64,000 bases of DNA from Isoetes taiwanensis (taxonomy: Eukaryota > Streptophyta > Lycopodiopsida > Isoetales > Isoetaceae): positions 11,107,641 to 11,171,640 of the forward strand of contig JAJEKV010000023.1 of NCBI GenBank assembly GCA_021234155.1, given 5' to 3'. The stretch's first letter is position 1; every line of letters begins with the position of its first letter. The notes under the pieces are model-generated. The model did no database searches. It saw only the letters and a list, made by a program, of their open reading frames with translations, and was not told where the DNA came from. Shown piece after piece: positions 36,937 through 48,738 of the stretch. The position numbers were made by a program, and so were the translations under genes.

Positions 36937-37290
36937 TTGTATTCAATGCAACTGAGGTCAGTTGCTTCCGATAAGGAACTGATATGGTTTAAGGTTATAT
37001 CTAACGATGAGCTCGGGGAAGTGGCCAATATGATTACGCATTGGGCAAAATTATATAGAGTTAGTATATATCATGGTTGGGAACAAAAGGCAAAGGCAAA
37101 AGGCAAAGGCAGGCCAAAGAAGGCTTTAGTCGCAGAGACTTCTATAAATAGAAGCCGAACTTTAATTGGCAATATCTCTGCAACCAGAGATTGGATTTGG
37201 GCAAATTTTACTTTTCTGGAACCGGCAAAGAAGACTGCTTTACTCTTGGCTCTTGAATCTGATTCTAAGAAAGCTAAGTCCTTTTCCTAG
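36937..37290 (+). CDS. Unrecognised open frame, 117 codons
   Basis: No family recognised. The middle is Lys/Gly-rich with a GKGRPKK stretch resembling an AT-hook. It lies between a minisatellite and a hairpin in transposon-rich sequence, so it may be a remnant of an unknown element or a chance frame. There is no support from splicing or homology. Confidence 0.2.
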   Translation: MYSMQLRSVASDKELIWFKVISNDELGEVANMITHWAKLYRVSIYHGWEQKAKAKGKGRPKKALVAETSINRSRTLIGNISATRDWIWANFTFLEPAKKTALLLALESDSKKAKSFS

Positions 37291-37624
37291 AGGTTCTGTT
37301 GATCTTGTCTAGTAACCTAATACTATCCCTAAACCCAACTCTTGGTTTATCATATTGAGGACTGCTAGCTCAAGGGAGGAGCTACTAGAGGAAACTGGTT
37401 GTCCAGATATGCCTTACTGTCTTTTATGTTCCAGCCTGATATTGCCAGTTGAGTGGCCCAGTTGGGTAGAGAGCTCTTTTGAATAAGGCTTTGGCTATTA
37501 ATTTGTGTAAAAGTTATTATGTTTATTCCGGTATTCAGGGAAGATCATGTAACAAATATTCGGGGAAGATCATATCATTAACACACAAGAGTCCAATAAG
37601 ATAAGGTTATCCACAAGAGTCAAT

Positions 37625-37813
37625 AAGATAAGGTTATCGGTCTGGCCGAGGCTGATAACCAAAAATGCGTAACCGAGGTTGTACGTCTAATGCCGGATAT
37701 TTGCACGTAAGGCGCGGGCCTCGGCCTTACGTGCAAATATCTGGCCTTAAACGTACAGCCTCGATCGCGCATTTTTTATTATCAGCCGAGGCAAAGACCG
37801 ATAACCACCTTAT
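37625..37813. mobile_element. ~190-bp hairpin (foldback MITE-like)
   Basis: The left arm 37625-37714 and right arm 37719-37813 pair over about 90 bases, including GATAAGG, TTATCGGTCT, GCTGATAA, AAAAATGCG and GATATTTGCACGTAAGGC, with almost no loop. The outer motif GGTTATCGG recurs just outside (37601-37640, 37806-37822), suggesting several related short elements. Confidence 0.8.
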
Positions 37814-38520
37814 CGGGCCGATAACTAATTATTTCCTAGTACTGATACACTCCTAGGAGTGATAACTTAATTACCGGACTCCCTTTACACTAGAGAGTCC
37901 GATAAAGTCTTTTGCAGACCTTATGCATCTCCCTCCTGTTTGGCTTAGAGGTGCAATAAGATCAAAAACTTAAATTAGATAAATGATTGGATGGCCCAAC
38001 TCAAGCCGCAATAGTTATTATACACAATACTCAAGCCATATTTGACACCCATCTACAAGCCAAGTAGGTATTGAATATGGCGCAGTCAACTTCTGATTGT
38101 GCCACCTGATTGTGCCTCGTGGCACTTCTCCTGTTAGAATGCAATCCCATGTTTTGATTCCACATTACGTCAAGGTAAGTTGGTGTTGATTCTTGTTTTT
38201 TGGCCAATGATATCTTGCCACGTTGCAACCATTCTAATCAAGAATGGAAAATCGATGTAGCATTCTTGGCTAACCTGTTACAACCGGTGACCTCTGTTTT
38301 ACCTCTCTACAGTCGAGGAAGGCGCCAAACGGGCGGAGCTCCAAGCCATAGCCATAGCCAGAGCTCAGGCAGATTTTGAAGCCATACCTTTTGCTTTACT
38401 GTTTTGAAGCTGTTACCTCTGCTGTTACCTTTTGCTTTACTGTTTTGAGGCGGGAAACGGCAGAGCTCTCCGGGATGTCAGCAGTGCAGCCATAGCCAGA
38501 TCTCCGGCAGAACTCCAAGC
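37814..38520. other. Intergenic with small palindromes and short repeats
   Basis: CACTCCTAGGAGTG at about 37848 is a perfect palindrome, and GGACTCCC...AGAGAGTCC at about 37879-37900 is a short hairpin. Around 38385-38450 the block TTTTGCTTTACTGTTTTGA is repeated. No gene recognised. Confidence 0.4.
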
Positions 38521-38590
38521 CATAAACTCGCCATAGCCAAAAACTCGCCATAAACTCGCCATAGCCTAAACTCGCCATAGCCAAAACTGG
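38521..38590. repeat. Short tandem repeat, AAACTCGCCATAGCC units
   Basis: Four to five imperfect units of about 15-17 bp. Further scattered copies of CCATAGCC lie upstream to 38345. Confidence 0.8.
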
Positions 38591-38594
38591 AATG

Positions 38595-38687
38595 GGTGTA
38601 GCAGGGCAGGCTGGCTACTGCCAGCAGCCGGTCGCGCCTAAACGGCGCTCCCGGCTGCTGGCAGTAGCCAGCCTGCCCTGCTACACC
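38595..38687. repeat. Perfect 37-bp inverted repeat with 19-nt loop
   Basis: Arms 38595-38631 and 38651-38687 are exact reverse complements, starting GGTGTAGCAGGGCAGGCTGG. GGAAT flanks both sides (38589-38593 and 38688-38692), as a 5-bp target duplication would. It is GC-rich in AT-rich surroundings and lies about 440 bp beyond the dynamin stop codon. Confidence 0.9.
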
Positions 38688-38692
38688 GGAAT

Positions 38693-39127
38693 CCACTCCC
38701 TCTTCCCATTCCACATCACAACTTCTATCAATACCACCACAACTCATTAAGTGGAAATACTTACTGTGATTGAAAAAAGAAGCAATTGATATATTGTGTA
38801 ACCTCTTTGTGCCCACTGAACAGAAAGAAATCCATGAAAGAATGGATATTTATCTGGAGAATGCCTCCAACATTATTGAACTTAGAGTGGATTATAATTT
38901 TCTATTATGCAAAAAAATCGAATTAGAGAAGACAATAATAGAGTATCCCCTCCCCTGCCAAAACTGGCCCGAACAAATTGTAGCACTCTCGCCATTACGA
39001 AGAATTCTCATCCCCTTCAAATGCTGAATAGCTCTAGGAAACTAACCAGAAACAATGGCTCCACAGTCAAAGATATCTGTTAAGAATTAACAGATTTGCC
39101 CCCAAAGCTTACAACGAATCCTTTATC
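38693..39127 (-). other. Region 3' of the dynamin gene, presumed 3' UTR
   Basis: It directly follows the dynamin stop codon on the minus strand. No other gene recognised; the plus-strand frame at 38770-39027 has no known relatives. Confidence 0.4.
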
Positions 39128-42100
39128 TTATCTATAGACTGGAGGCGCACTTCCTCTAGGAAACCTTGATGGAGTTCTGCGTTCATAACTAGGATCTCCA
39201 TTGTCTTCTGCTTCACTGAACCGTCTCTGGCTGGGACCATTTGCGAATGCTCGTGTCCGTCTTGAAGATGTTCCTTCATATGCTGTATTTGCAGTGGCCT
39301 CTTGAAAAGCATCTCTCCAACCCTCATTTGCTGAAGTAGGTGAGCCTATTTAAGAGAAGATATAACAGTGAATTTGGCATTACCAGAAACTGGATATAGA
39401 GAAATAGACAAGAATGAGTACCTCCATCTGCATATGTAGCAGCAGCAGCAGATCGGGTCTCGTGCATGCTAAGCTGGCGAATAAGATGAGACAATGTTGA
39501 GGCTTGCTGCTTCCTTCGTTCCCGTCGACGCTTGACATCGTGATTTTCTTTTAACAGTTCTTGAATTTGATTTGCAGAATGCTTGCTGAACGAACAGTTT
39601 TAATCAATACATATCATAATAGCTTTAGAACATACAAGATTACTGTCCTACCCACCTTATGGAACTGTAAAGTTTATTAAGCATTGCATCTTTTGCTCTT
39701 TCAACTTGACATAAGACCGCAGCCTGCAGAAAGGAACATGAGTTCAACAAATGCCTATATGCTGGAAATATTAACTTTGAGAGATATAGAACATAAACTA
39801 AAGACATTCACCTTGGGAATGTTAGCTGCAAGGCTGTTTAGGACAGCTTCAACATAATCACGAATTTCTTGTGACATCAGTCTCAAATCTTCTTCTGGAT
39901 CAGATGGCCTTCGAAGGACAGTTTCAGGTTGCTGCATCAACAAACAAATTACATATTTAGACGGTCGGGCCACAAAAAATTTGGATCACTCAGAGATGTT
40001 TCTAGAACTGATCCATCTATTTTAAATTACAACAGTTTTAAGTGACAACGAACTTAAAACTGCTACAGCTTCTATGGAAGACGACCTCTGCTAGAGTTGT
40101 CCGAGCAGGTGCAGTGGATTCTGTGGACTTTGAAGGAGATCCTTTTGAAGCACAATTTCTTAACTTTGTAATCCACTCCGTCTTTTCAGCAATAGTCTCT
40201 GCCTTCAGTATAATAAATGGATGTGCTGCCATGACAAGAAATAGGTTGAGTGCACTGAAGACAATGATACAATGATATCGAGTAGAAGTAGAGAACCTGC
40301 CTTTAACCACTGTTTTATAAGGAATTCGATTGCTGATCTTGAATGCCAGACTATTACTGAGGTCAACATTACTAGAACGTTTAGAATCCTTATTTTTTGT
40401 AGAAGATTCATCAAGGGGGTCATCTTTATCAGGTGCATCTTCAAAAACGCATTCCTACATCAATAATTTAGCATACGTATCAAACTCATCAAAATAAAAC
40501 ACCAGCTTCATATTACAAAGCTGTGCTTGTAAACATAACACTAGTAATGCCTTGAGCAGAAAATGGAATTATGCACATCATAAAACTGGCCCCTTTGACT
40601 TACATCCAATGAAATAGTGCCCCGGAAAAGCCTTTCTTCTGGTGTTTTTGTGTAACCAAGCTGCACAATAGCTATATTATAAACTTTTTGTGAAATGTGC
40701 AACCAAGAAAGCATAACAAGTTAAAGTACCTTGTTTGTCTTTTCATTAAGAACAAACCAACGTTTGGACCATCCAGCTTTCTTGAAACTCTTCTTCAGAA
40801 AATAAACTGTTACCAGAGATGCAGGTAAGGATTGATGCAACTAAACAACAAAACCATACAATGCAGCTTCTAAAATAAACATACCACCCAGTATCTCTCC
40901 TGTAGCAACAGCACTTGGTGGTTGGGAATCTTTGGCATCTTTATCTTTGAGCGACTTCAAGGTTGTAGTTGGCCCAGTCGGCTGAGTTCCTTGTGGCACC
41001 ACAGCCTATCAGTACTTGCATTGCATCACTTCTGTAAGCACAGCTGAGTGGGAAACTAAACTGAAAGTATATTTACATACATGCTAAATTAGTGATGTCT
41101 ATATCTGAAGGAGCTGGCAAACACACCTTTGTTAACAATGCCTGCTCTGCCTCCTGAGCTTTCTTTGCCAATCGTGTTTTTTGTTCCTCTTCCCTCCGCA
41201 ATCTGTCAAGCCTGGAAAGAAAATGAACAATCACCTATCAAATTATTTCGATAGGCACTCGGCCATGTAAAGATAGTCCAGTTGGGATAATTCCTCCTGA
41301 TTAAACTTCTATGTGTGTTTTTCCATGTCAGAGACATTGTGGCATCGCTATATAGGGGCATTATTTCACATCAAATAATGAGATTATTGGACTGGTGAGA
41401 CCTGCACATGACATGACCATTCACATTTGATGGCCATTAAAGAAAAGTCTAGATCGATAACTACTGCATTTAAAATTTGCAAAGCATGCAGGGAAATAAA
41501 GTCATTGGGCCAATACATATTGTACTCTGAGAAAAAGGAAATGCAAAAAGCATCAAAAAGCCACTGAATGTGTTTACATATACTCCATCTATTGAATATC
41601 ACTTACTACCACCATAATGGAGCAGAGGCCTGAAATATTCAGAAAAGAGGGAACAATGCGCTTCTACTATCAGACATCTGCAAATTATTGCGACTCCCAA
41701 TTCCTATGAGTACCGTCTGTTTCTATGATCTTTTGCTCCATTAGCTTCACCAAGTACATCTCAAAAACATCACTGCTCATGTTGTTATAGAAGAACAACA
41801 GAACTGCTTGCATCTTGCACAGCAAGGACTTAAGCTTTTTTACTTGTTCTGCCTCAAACAATCACAATTATAAAGAAAAGCAGTGCTTGAAATATCTAGA
41901 TCAGGATGTTTTTAAAATGCCAAAGACGTGCAACACACATTATAAGAATATGGCAAGCTAGCTATCCAGAGAGCATACTCGTGAGCTTGTACGTAGACTT
42001 ATAAAGAACATACTTTAGAACATGTCGACTTATAGGGATACAGCCCGTACATTTAGATGTGACCTGACTCTCATTGATTATAAACAGCAACATTGTATCT

Positions 42101-45100
42101 TTAACACTCTCTTTTATCACAATGACTGCAATAGTGTAGATTACAAATTTAAGTGTGCACCGTTGAAACATCCACCATTGCCTAAGAATATGCACTTTGT
42201 TGCATATTTATGCATTTGAGACGAACAGGAAAATAACAGCTAAGCCAAGGCAACACCAACTAGCATATATAAAGTACCTGCGTTGAGCAAGACGATTGAA
42301 ATGCTGAGGGGGAATATAAGATCTTTCCATGTCCACGAGATTTACAACCATTTTCTTTGCTTGAGCACGATAATCATCTAATGCACTGCTTGCAATTGCC
42401 ACGATCTACGGCCGAGAGTGAAGAAAAAAAACACTTTCACTTTCTTTGAGAAACAATGTGAATTGTGGATCTTGAAGATAAAATTAGTTTCCATACCTCT
42501 CGTTTGAAAGGAGGATATCGTCCAAGTCCAGGAGTTGAACCTGCGGCATTTGCCACAATGTCAACAAGCACGCGGTGCACCTGCAAGAAAGAATAACAAC
42601 ATTGAGAACAAAAAAAGCATGCAAATCTACAGTCGAACTAGCCATATAGATGTTAGTAAGATAATGACTGTCTATACAAGACAATACTGTTTCAATCTAT
42701 CCAGGCATACCTCATCGACACAAATTTTTGCAGGCTCTTTTGCCAACTCCAGTGCTCTACGGACAAGCTCTCTAAGACCTTTCTCAGGAGAAAGAAGGTA
42801 AGGTTGGTACCCATCAGCCTCAAGCACCACCTGGAAATAAACATCATTGACATGAGCGGAAGTACCTACTAAAACATTTGATTGAATTCAGGTCAAAAGT
42901 AAGATAGATAAGACAACTTGTTTGTACATGGATAGCAAGTTATGTATAGCCAGAACATGCATTGCTTAAAATTTGAAGTTTGAAGTGAACCTTCTTAACG
43001 TTGGCAGGATCAAAAAGACCATCCAGCGGCAGCTGCTTAAACCTATTTGGAAGAGTGCCTTCAAAGCTTGAGACCACTTTCCAGCCACCTGTCTACAAAT
43101 TTCCCAAAACAAAGGTAATTTCACTAGACAGCAAATCAGTCAAATGCTGATAGAATTTTCGGCTGACCTCCCCAGATTGCAGATGTAGTAAAAATTTGTC
43201 TTCAAATTCACGACACAGTTCCAATGCCAGAGCTCGAGTGCCTTCCTCCGTTTCAACCATCTGTTCCCCTAGCCTTACTAGATCATCCTCAACTTCTTGC
43301 GATCTTCCTTCCAAGCTGAAACAAGCTCACCCATACCAATTAGATAATTACGCATGAAATCAGCCCAACGTTTGTTTCTATCTTCAACAGATAATTACTG
43401 GAATATGTCACAACACTGCCAAATGTTGTTTATGCATATACAAATGCGCCATGCCTTGAATTCTTAAACATTTCACGTTATGGCTATAATCATCAATTCA
43501 AAACATACCCTGCAAGCACGCTTGGAAGCCGTTGTTTAAGCCGTTTTCGGATCTGCCCAGCAATAACATCCATGAGAGCTACTCTCCCAAGCCTTGATGA
43601 TGGTGCTTCTTTCAGAAATGACTTTAAGGACTCTGCTTCTGCTTTCCATGCTGTTTCCAGTGAGTCATCCGCACCCAAAGACCCACCACGTGATGCAGCA
43701 ATTGATACCGACTGACCAATCAATGCAACCCAGGTTACATCAGAAGTAACAGATGGACCTTGCCCAGTCAAAACAGCTTGTACTGCAGCGAGGCTTCTTT
43801 GGTCAGCTGACGCCTGGTCAACTTTGCTAATTACCCCAACCGTGCGTTTCCCTGTATTAAAGACGAAAATTTGAGAATCAGATAGAAGCACTAAATATTA
43901 TGCCATGCAGTTGTAAGCTCCAAATCTGAACTATATGTCAGTGTAAGCTCTGAATCTATACTAGGAGTTGTTTATATAAAAATTACAGATGTATCTTTTC
44001 CAGTATTTATAACATTCTTTTCATCTACACCGATAAGAAACAAAGCCCTTTGTCACGCTGTGGCATGATACAGTTTGAATTTCTGTATGTTCTATATGGC
44101 AACGCAACATGACCTCACCTCCCATATCCCATTGAATGCCAAAGTTATAGCACCCATGACCATGTTCAAACATCTAGTAACAACCACCTTTTCTAGCTTT
44201 TCTTTGATTGAAACCTTAGAAAAATATAAAGGTAGGAGCCGCAACAACTCACCATCTGGATCGAGATCTTGTGCGAGTTTCAATGCTTGTGATCCAGCAA
44301 TGTCCCGCACTGATGCTGCGGGTATCACCACTAGCAGAATTGCATCATTGTTTGCCCCAAATTCCTGTGCCTGGAAAGGCAATGAATCATAAATAGCTAT
44401 CAACAACCAATATCAATAACGATGAGCAAAAACCAGTGCTTACAAGTGTATCATCTGATGTTCCCACACCAGGAAGATCAATAAACTTCAAAGGAGGAGC
44501 TGCAAAAGAGGAAACATACTTATACAAGTGACTAAAGTCAGCTCATACCTGAGCCTATGCTAGCTTAACTTAACATACCAGTGCTGGAACGAAGTTTCAG
44601 GTAAATTTCTTCTAGACGACCCTTTGATGTGTTGATTGTCGGTTTGCTTAGTCTGCCTTGAAGTGATAATCGAATCTCAGCTGCAAAACAATTGCACTAT
44701 AAAAACTTCCGCTATCCATTGCTGGTTAAGAAGCAGGTACGGCCACAATGACCTCAAATTGGCACGATATACTGTGCCCAAAAGTATGTAAAACCTACCT
44801 GCAGTTACTTGACGCGTGTTTCCATCCACAAGTACAGAGATCCCCTTAGTGCCTTCCTCACCCCGCTCCATATCAACAATAATAGGAGCACGGGTAACGC
44901 CATTTTCCCCAGTTGGCTAAAGCAAAAGAAAAATTTAAGTATAAATAGCATGTTTCAATTTAAATACAAACTAGGATAGAGCATACCAACATAGGATATC
45001 CTATTAGGCTATTCAGCACTGCTGACTTTCCTGCACCCTGCCATTATGAATGCTCGATTAGCAGAAGTGAGTAACGTGTTCTATACCCTGAATATGATTG

Positions 45101-45551
45101 TTTAAGTAAACCATCAAACAAAAGCCACCTGTATTTTATGAGAAAACTGAATCTGATGTGTATAAAACATGCCTAATAATTGTTTCCTGAATAAACTGCC
45201 GAAAGAAAAAAAAGATCTAGCCTATTGTATAGAAGCTTGAGAAACAATATTATGAAAGGCCAATATTTTGCCGCACAACTCCTTAAACATATGCTACAAA
45301 TTTTTTGAGAAATTTGGTGTCTAAATCAAGGTACAAAAATCATTGCTAAGATTTGCTACGATCGGCAATAACAATAACTAGCTAAAAGTCTTCAGGAAAT
45401 CGGACAACATGTAGAGGTGACTTACAACGTTGCCAAGTGCAAGAACACTGAGAAAGCTTGTGTACTGCTTTGGTGCATCTTCGACATCGCCATCGGACAG
45501 CACCGAGGCAGCCTGTTGCATTGATTCGGCTAAAGCAGTCAAGCTCTCCAT
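39128..45551 (-). CDS. DRP2: DRP2-type dynamin with PH domain, 22 exons
   Basis: Exons (minus strand): 45551-45426, 45037-44987, 44916-44799, 44680-44579, 44499-44444, 44370-44253, 43851-43509, 43315-43168, 43092-42991, 42830-42711, 42580-42497, 42405-42278, 41211-41127, 41005-40888, 40806-40730, 40660-40604, 40454-40301, 40225-40086, 39931-39812, 39723-39656, 39585-39422, 39345-39128. They join without a frame break into 898 residues (Arabidopsis DRP2A about 914). Domains: GTPase with G1 GNVGAGKS (40-47), G2 T67, G3 DLPG (140-143) and G4 SKVD (199-202); middle domain to about 500; PH domain about 565-690 ([11 protein letters not shown]); GED about 725-820 ([22 protein letters not shown]); short basic, Ser/Pro-containing tail. 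The family acts in clathrin-mediated endocytosis and trans-Golgi trafficking, binding phosphoinositides through PH. The usual DQR after DLPG is replaced by VGTSDD. The intron at 40300-40226 is GC-AG. Confidence 0.95.
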
Positions 45552-46360
45552 CCTTCCCTAATATCAAATGCAGGTACTTATATTTGCCCCCCAGAGAAAT
45601 TCTCACATCTGATCTTACAAACAACGAATTCTAAAACACTGTCTTAAATTCCAAATCCAGGTCCAACGTTGACACCTCTCGTTCTCGAAAGCTTCGGGCC
45701 TTAACCAGTATAATCCGGCTTCCTTAGATCCACAAATCACAGGCATATTACTCTAGGTCCGTAGCCTTTTCAGCTGCCCTAAGCATCTAAAACTTGCATT
45801 TTCGCTAAAATCTACCGCATTACATGCCTTACGTCTACGGCAATCTGTCCATTTCGCAGTTTTCTCGCCATTACTGGGTCTTTTAAATCGAAAAAGGCTT
45901 ACAAATATAAGTTCAAATTTGGAAGTAAAATACTCATCCGATCGCTGGAAATATAGATTGGAACAAGGCGATTCCGATGATGGGATTGGAAGATCAAAGG
46001 GAACGGGCGCTGACCGGGAGCACGAGCTTCGCCGGAGGCATCCAAAATCCTCTCTTTTCCCAAGTTACACATTGGATATTTTTTAATTGCTTTTCTAAAG
46101 TGGGGTACTTTGTAGCCACTTATGTCATAGACATGTTTGTTGGCAACAATTTCACAAATTTATAATAAATATATAATATATTTTGTGCATCCCTGGGAGT
46201 CAAACCCAAATGCGACTATTGGTGCGGCGCCCATAGTGTAGAGGGAGCATTGATCTCTGAGGGGATCAGTGTTCCATTTGGGCATGAGATGGAGGGAGTG
46301 TTTTCTTTTTTTTTTTAGCAGGGTTGCTTAACCCCCCCTGCCCACTTTCCTGCGTTCTGA
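45552..46360 (-). promoter_or_regulatory. Upstream region of the dynamin gene
   Basis: No open frame of note. The 5' UTR and promoter of the minus-strand dynamin should lie here. No clear TATA box was identified. The other side leads to sequence near the plus-strand TMEM87-like fragment, so the two face away from each other. Confidence 0.35.
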
Positions 46361-47605
46361 GCTATGCCACGTGTCGTGCCACGTCAGCTGAAATCTTTTT
46401 GGGCCGTCCGATTCTGTAATTTCGGATCGTACGGCCAGCAAAAATTAGAAAACTCAAGAAATTCTCTGCCCGGAGTTTTGCCGACCTTGCGCTCGCCTTG
46501 GCTATGGTGTCCCGTCCCGGCCGGCTATGGAGGTTTTTTTCATTCCATTTCTTCGACTTCGGCACAGTAGCGGCCCCAAATCGCCGACAGCTACAGATCT
46601 TCTAGGGCGGATCTTGAAGAGCAGGTCCGATGGCAGCGGCAAGAAAATAGGTGGTTTTCTCTTCCTGGAGGCATCACAGTGGGCTTTCTCTTTGTTCCTT
46701 TTGGAGCATGAAATCCTTGGTTTTACTGTTTCAAACCATGTCTCTGTGCCGTCTTCTCGCATCACAGTGCCCTACCTAAATTATAACCACCCCAAATTGA
46801 TTTTTGGATCTTGGAACACTGCCCTGGAACACCCTCTGTTGCAGTGGCAAGGTATGCCGAGAGATGTGCAAAGGATAGTTGTGAGCATTTAGGCATGAAG
46901 GATGATCTCCTGCATTCTTACAAAGATGCTCTAAATCGGCTTGAATTGTCCTTCTTGAGCAATATCTACTTCATAAAAGAGATACAGATCATGACCTTCC
47001 CCGTTCTTTGTTTTCATCTTTTGTTTGAATTAAAGATGGTAGAAAAGGCAGCTGGAGTTGAAAATTCAACATTATTGTTTGCTCACTTATTGTTTTAACT
47101 TCCAACCAGATAATGGAGCAGTTATTCTTTCTGCTTCTTGATCATCCAGATACTCGGAAAAGACATCTCAGAATCTGGACATACGAGCTACAAGTATCAT
47201 AGTAATTTCAACCCTTTTTTATATTTAGAAAAGAGATTGTACAATTTTATTCTTCTTGTATTTTATCTGGCTAGGTCTAGCTCTGCCTATGCCATTTCTT
47301 ATCTACTTGTGAGAGTTTTACCTTTAAAATTTCTCACTTTATTTTGGATGTTTTGGAGTGGGATGCAGATACTTGCAGCAATGAGGCCTTGATGCTAATT
47401 GGTATTGCATTGCGTATCCATTTCCTAATGACTGTCGATCAAGCAATTTCTTGTGTGCAACAGACTTGTTGTTCATGTTTAAATACCTTTACCTGTGTGC
47501 AACAGATTCGTTGTTTACGTAAAATTAATGCTTGTTATAACCATTTTATTGGCCAAGCCACATATTCCCTGAAGAATAAATGAGTTCTTGTCTAAACCTT
47601 TGCAG
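46361..47605. other. Unassigned sequence between the dynamin and TMEM87-like fragment
   Basis: Plus-strand frames at 46527-46892 and 46811-47098 overlap. The second reads RYAERCAKDSCEHLGMKDD, which looks protein-like but matches nothing I recognise. The upstream exons expected for a TMEM87 protein (lumenal domain, first five transmembrane helices) are not present. Confidence 0.35.
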
Positions 47606-48319
47606 GCTTAAACTTTTGACTCACACTTTGCCAATGGTTTCATGGGCAGTTAAGTTTACTAGTGGTTTGGCTGTGGCTGTCATTGCTTCTATTGCCTGGA
47701 TTGGCTATGAGGTGCCCAACCTCTTCTTGAATTATTTCCAAGAATATAACTTGCTTGCAATATCTTACATTGAAAAGTCTATTGCATATATATCAGGTTC
47801 TAATTTCATGGTTTTGATTTTGTAGTTGTATTTGAAAGCTTCAGATCCATATGGTGAGCACTGGCAAAGTTCATGGATCATTTTTGGATTCTGGAATCTT
47901 CTTGGTTTCATTTTGCTTTGTGTCATTTGCGTGTTATGGTCTCCTTCCCAAAATTCTACTCGGTGAGCCTCCCATTTCTAATCATGGTTTTGCTTTTGTT
48001 AATTTGTATTTCATAAATGCGACAGAGAAATTACATCGGTTCAATATTTCCTTCTTACATGTAAATGAAGACTATAGCATGTTATCTTTCATTATTTTAT
48101 AACACGCTACTAATGAGCCATTATATTCTGTGCACCAGCTGTGCCTATTCTGAAGAAGTAGGTGAGGGTTTTGATGACGAGGAGTCCATTGCTCTTACAT
48201 CTGTTGCCAACGCCTCATTGTGACCTGAAAAGGCTGCAACAAAAGTTAAACGAGAAAGAAAAGTAAATACTGATGTGTTTAGTCTTGAAGATGATCAAGA
48301 GGAGGATAAACGGGAATAA
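47606..48319 (+). pseudogene. TMEM87/GOST-like membrane protein, last three exons
   Basis: Exons 47606-47711, 47826-47962 and 48139-48319 with GT-AG introns and consistent phase. They encode the last two transmembrane helices and tail of the plant lung-seven-transmembrane (TMEM87/GOST) family: ASIAWIGYE, then LKASDPYGEHWQSSWIIFGF, ICVLWSPSQNSTR and YSEEVGEGFDDEESIAL. An in-frame TGA at 48221-48223 interrupts the tail, yet the frame continues to the family's usual acidic terminus (VFSLEDDQEEDKRE) and a TAA at 48317-48319. The upstream exons are absent, so this is a gene fragment that keeps its introns. In plants and animals these proteins sit in Golgi/endomembranes. A full gene with very long upstream introns is not excluded but unlikely, because DRP2 starts only 2 kb away. 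Confidence 0.85.
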
Positions 48320-48738
48320 ATGAAGGTGTTTTTGATCTGACAAATGGAGAGAGTGACCAACTTAGGAGAATGCTCAAGCGAAGCTATTAATCATTCCATA
48401 TGTTCAAAGCATACATTGGCATTATCCAGTGAGAATTTCATACAAATGCCACCAACAATTATCATTTACCAACTTAGTTATCTTCAAATGGCTACAAGTA
48501 TGCGTGACACATAGATAGAAACCATTAATGTTCCCATATTGCCAATTCGCTAACCTACATAGAATATTTTGGAATGACGTTCTCAAACCGTATGAAGTGT
48601 TAGTAAGATATGCTTAGTCTTTCTAGTTGTAAATTCTTTTGTGGCTATGCACTAACAAGAAGTTGTAGATTAAGGCTATTGTATAGGTTAGTAGTTCAGC
48701 AATGAATCCCGAAGAGAAGCAATATATAAGCAAGAGCA
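48320..48738. other. Unassigned sequence before direct repeat R1
   Basis: No gene or repeat recognised. Confidence 0.35.

Noticed and set aside
46527-47098. Possible upstream exons of the TMEM87-like gene
   Set aside because: Neither frame matches the lumenal domain or transmembrane helices 1-5 of the family.
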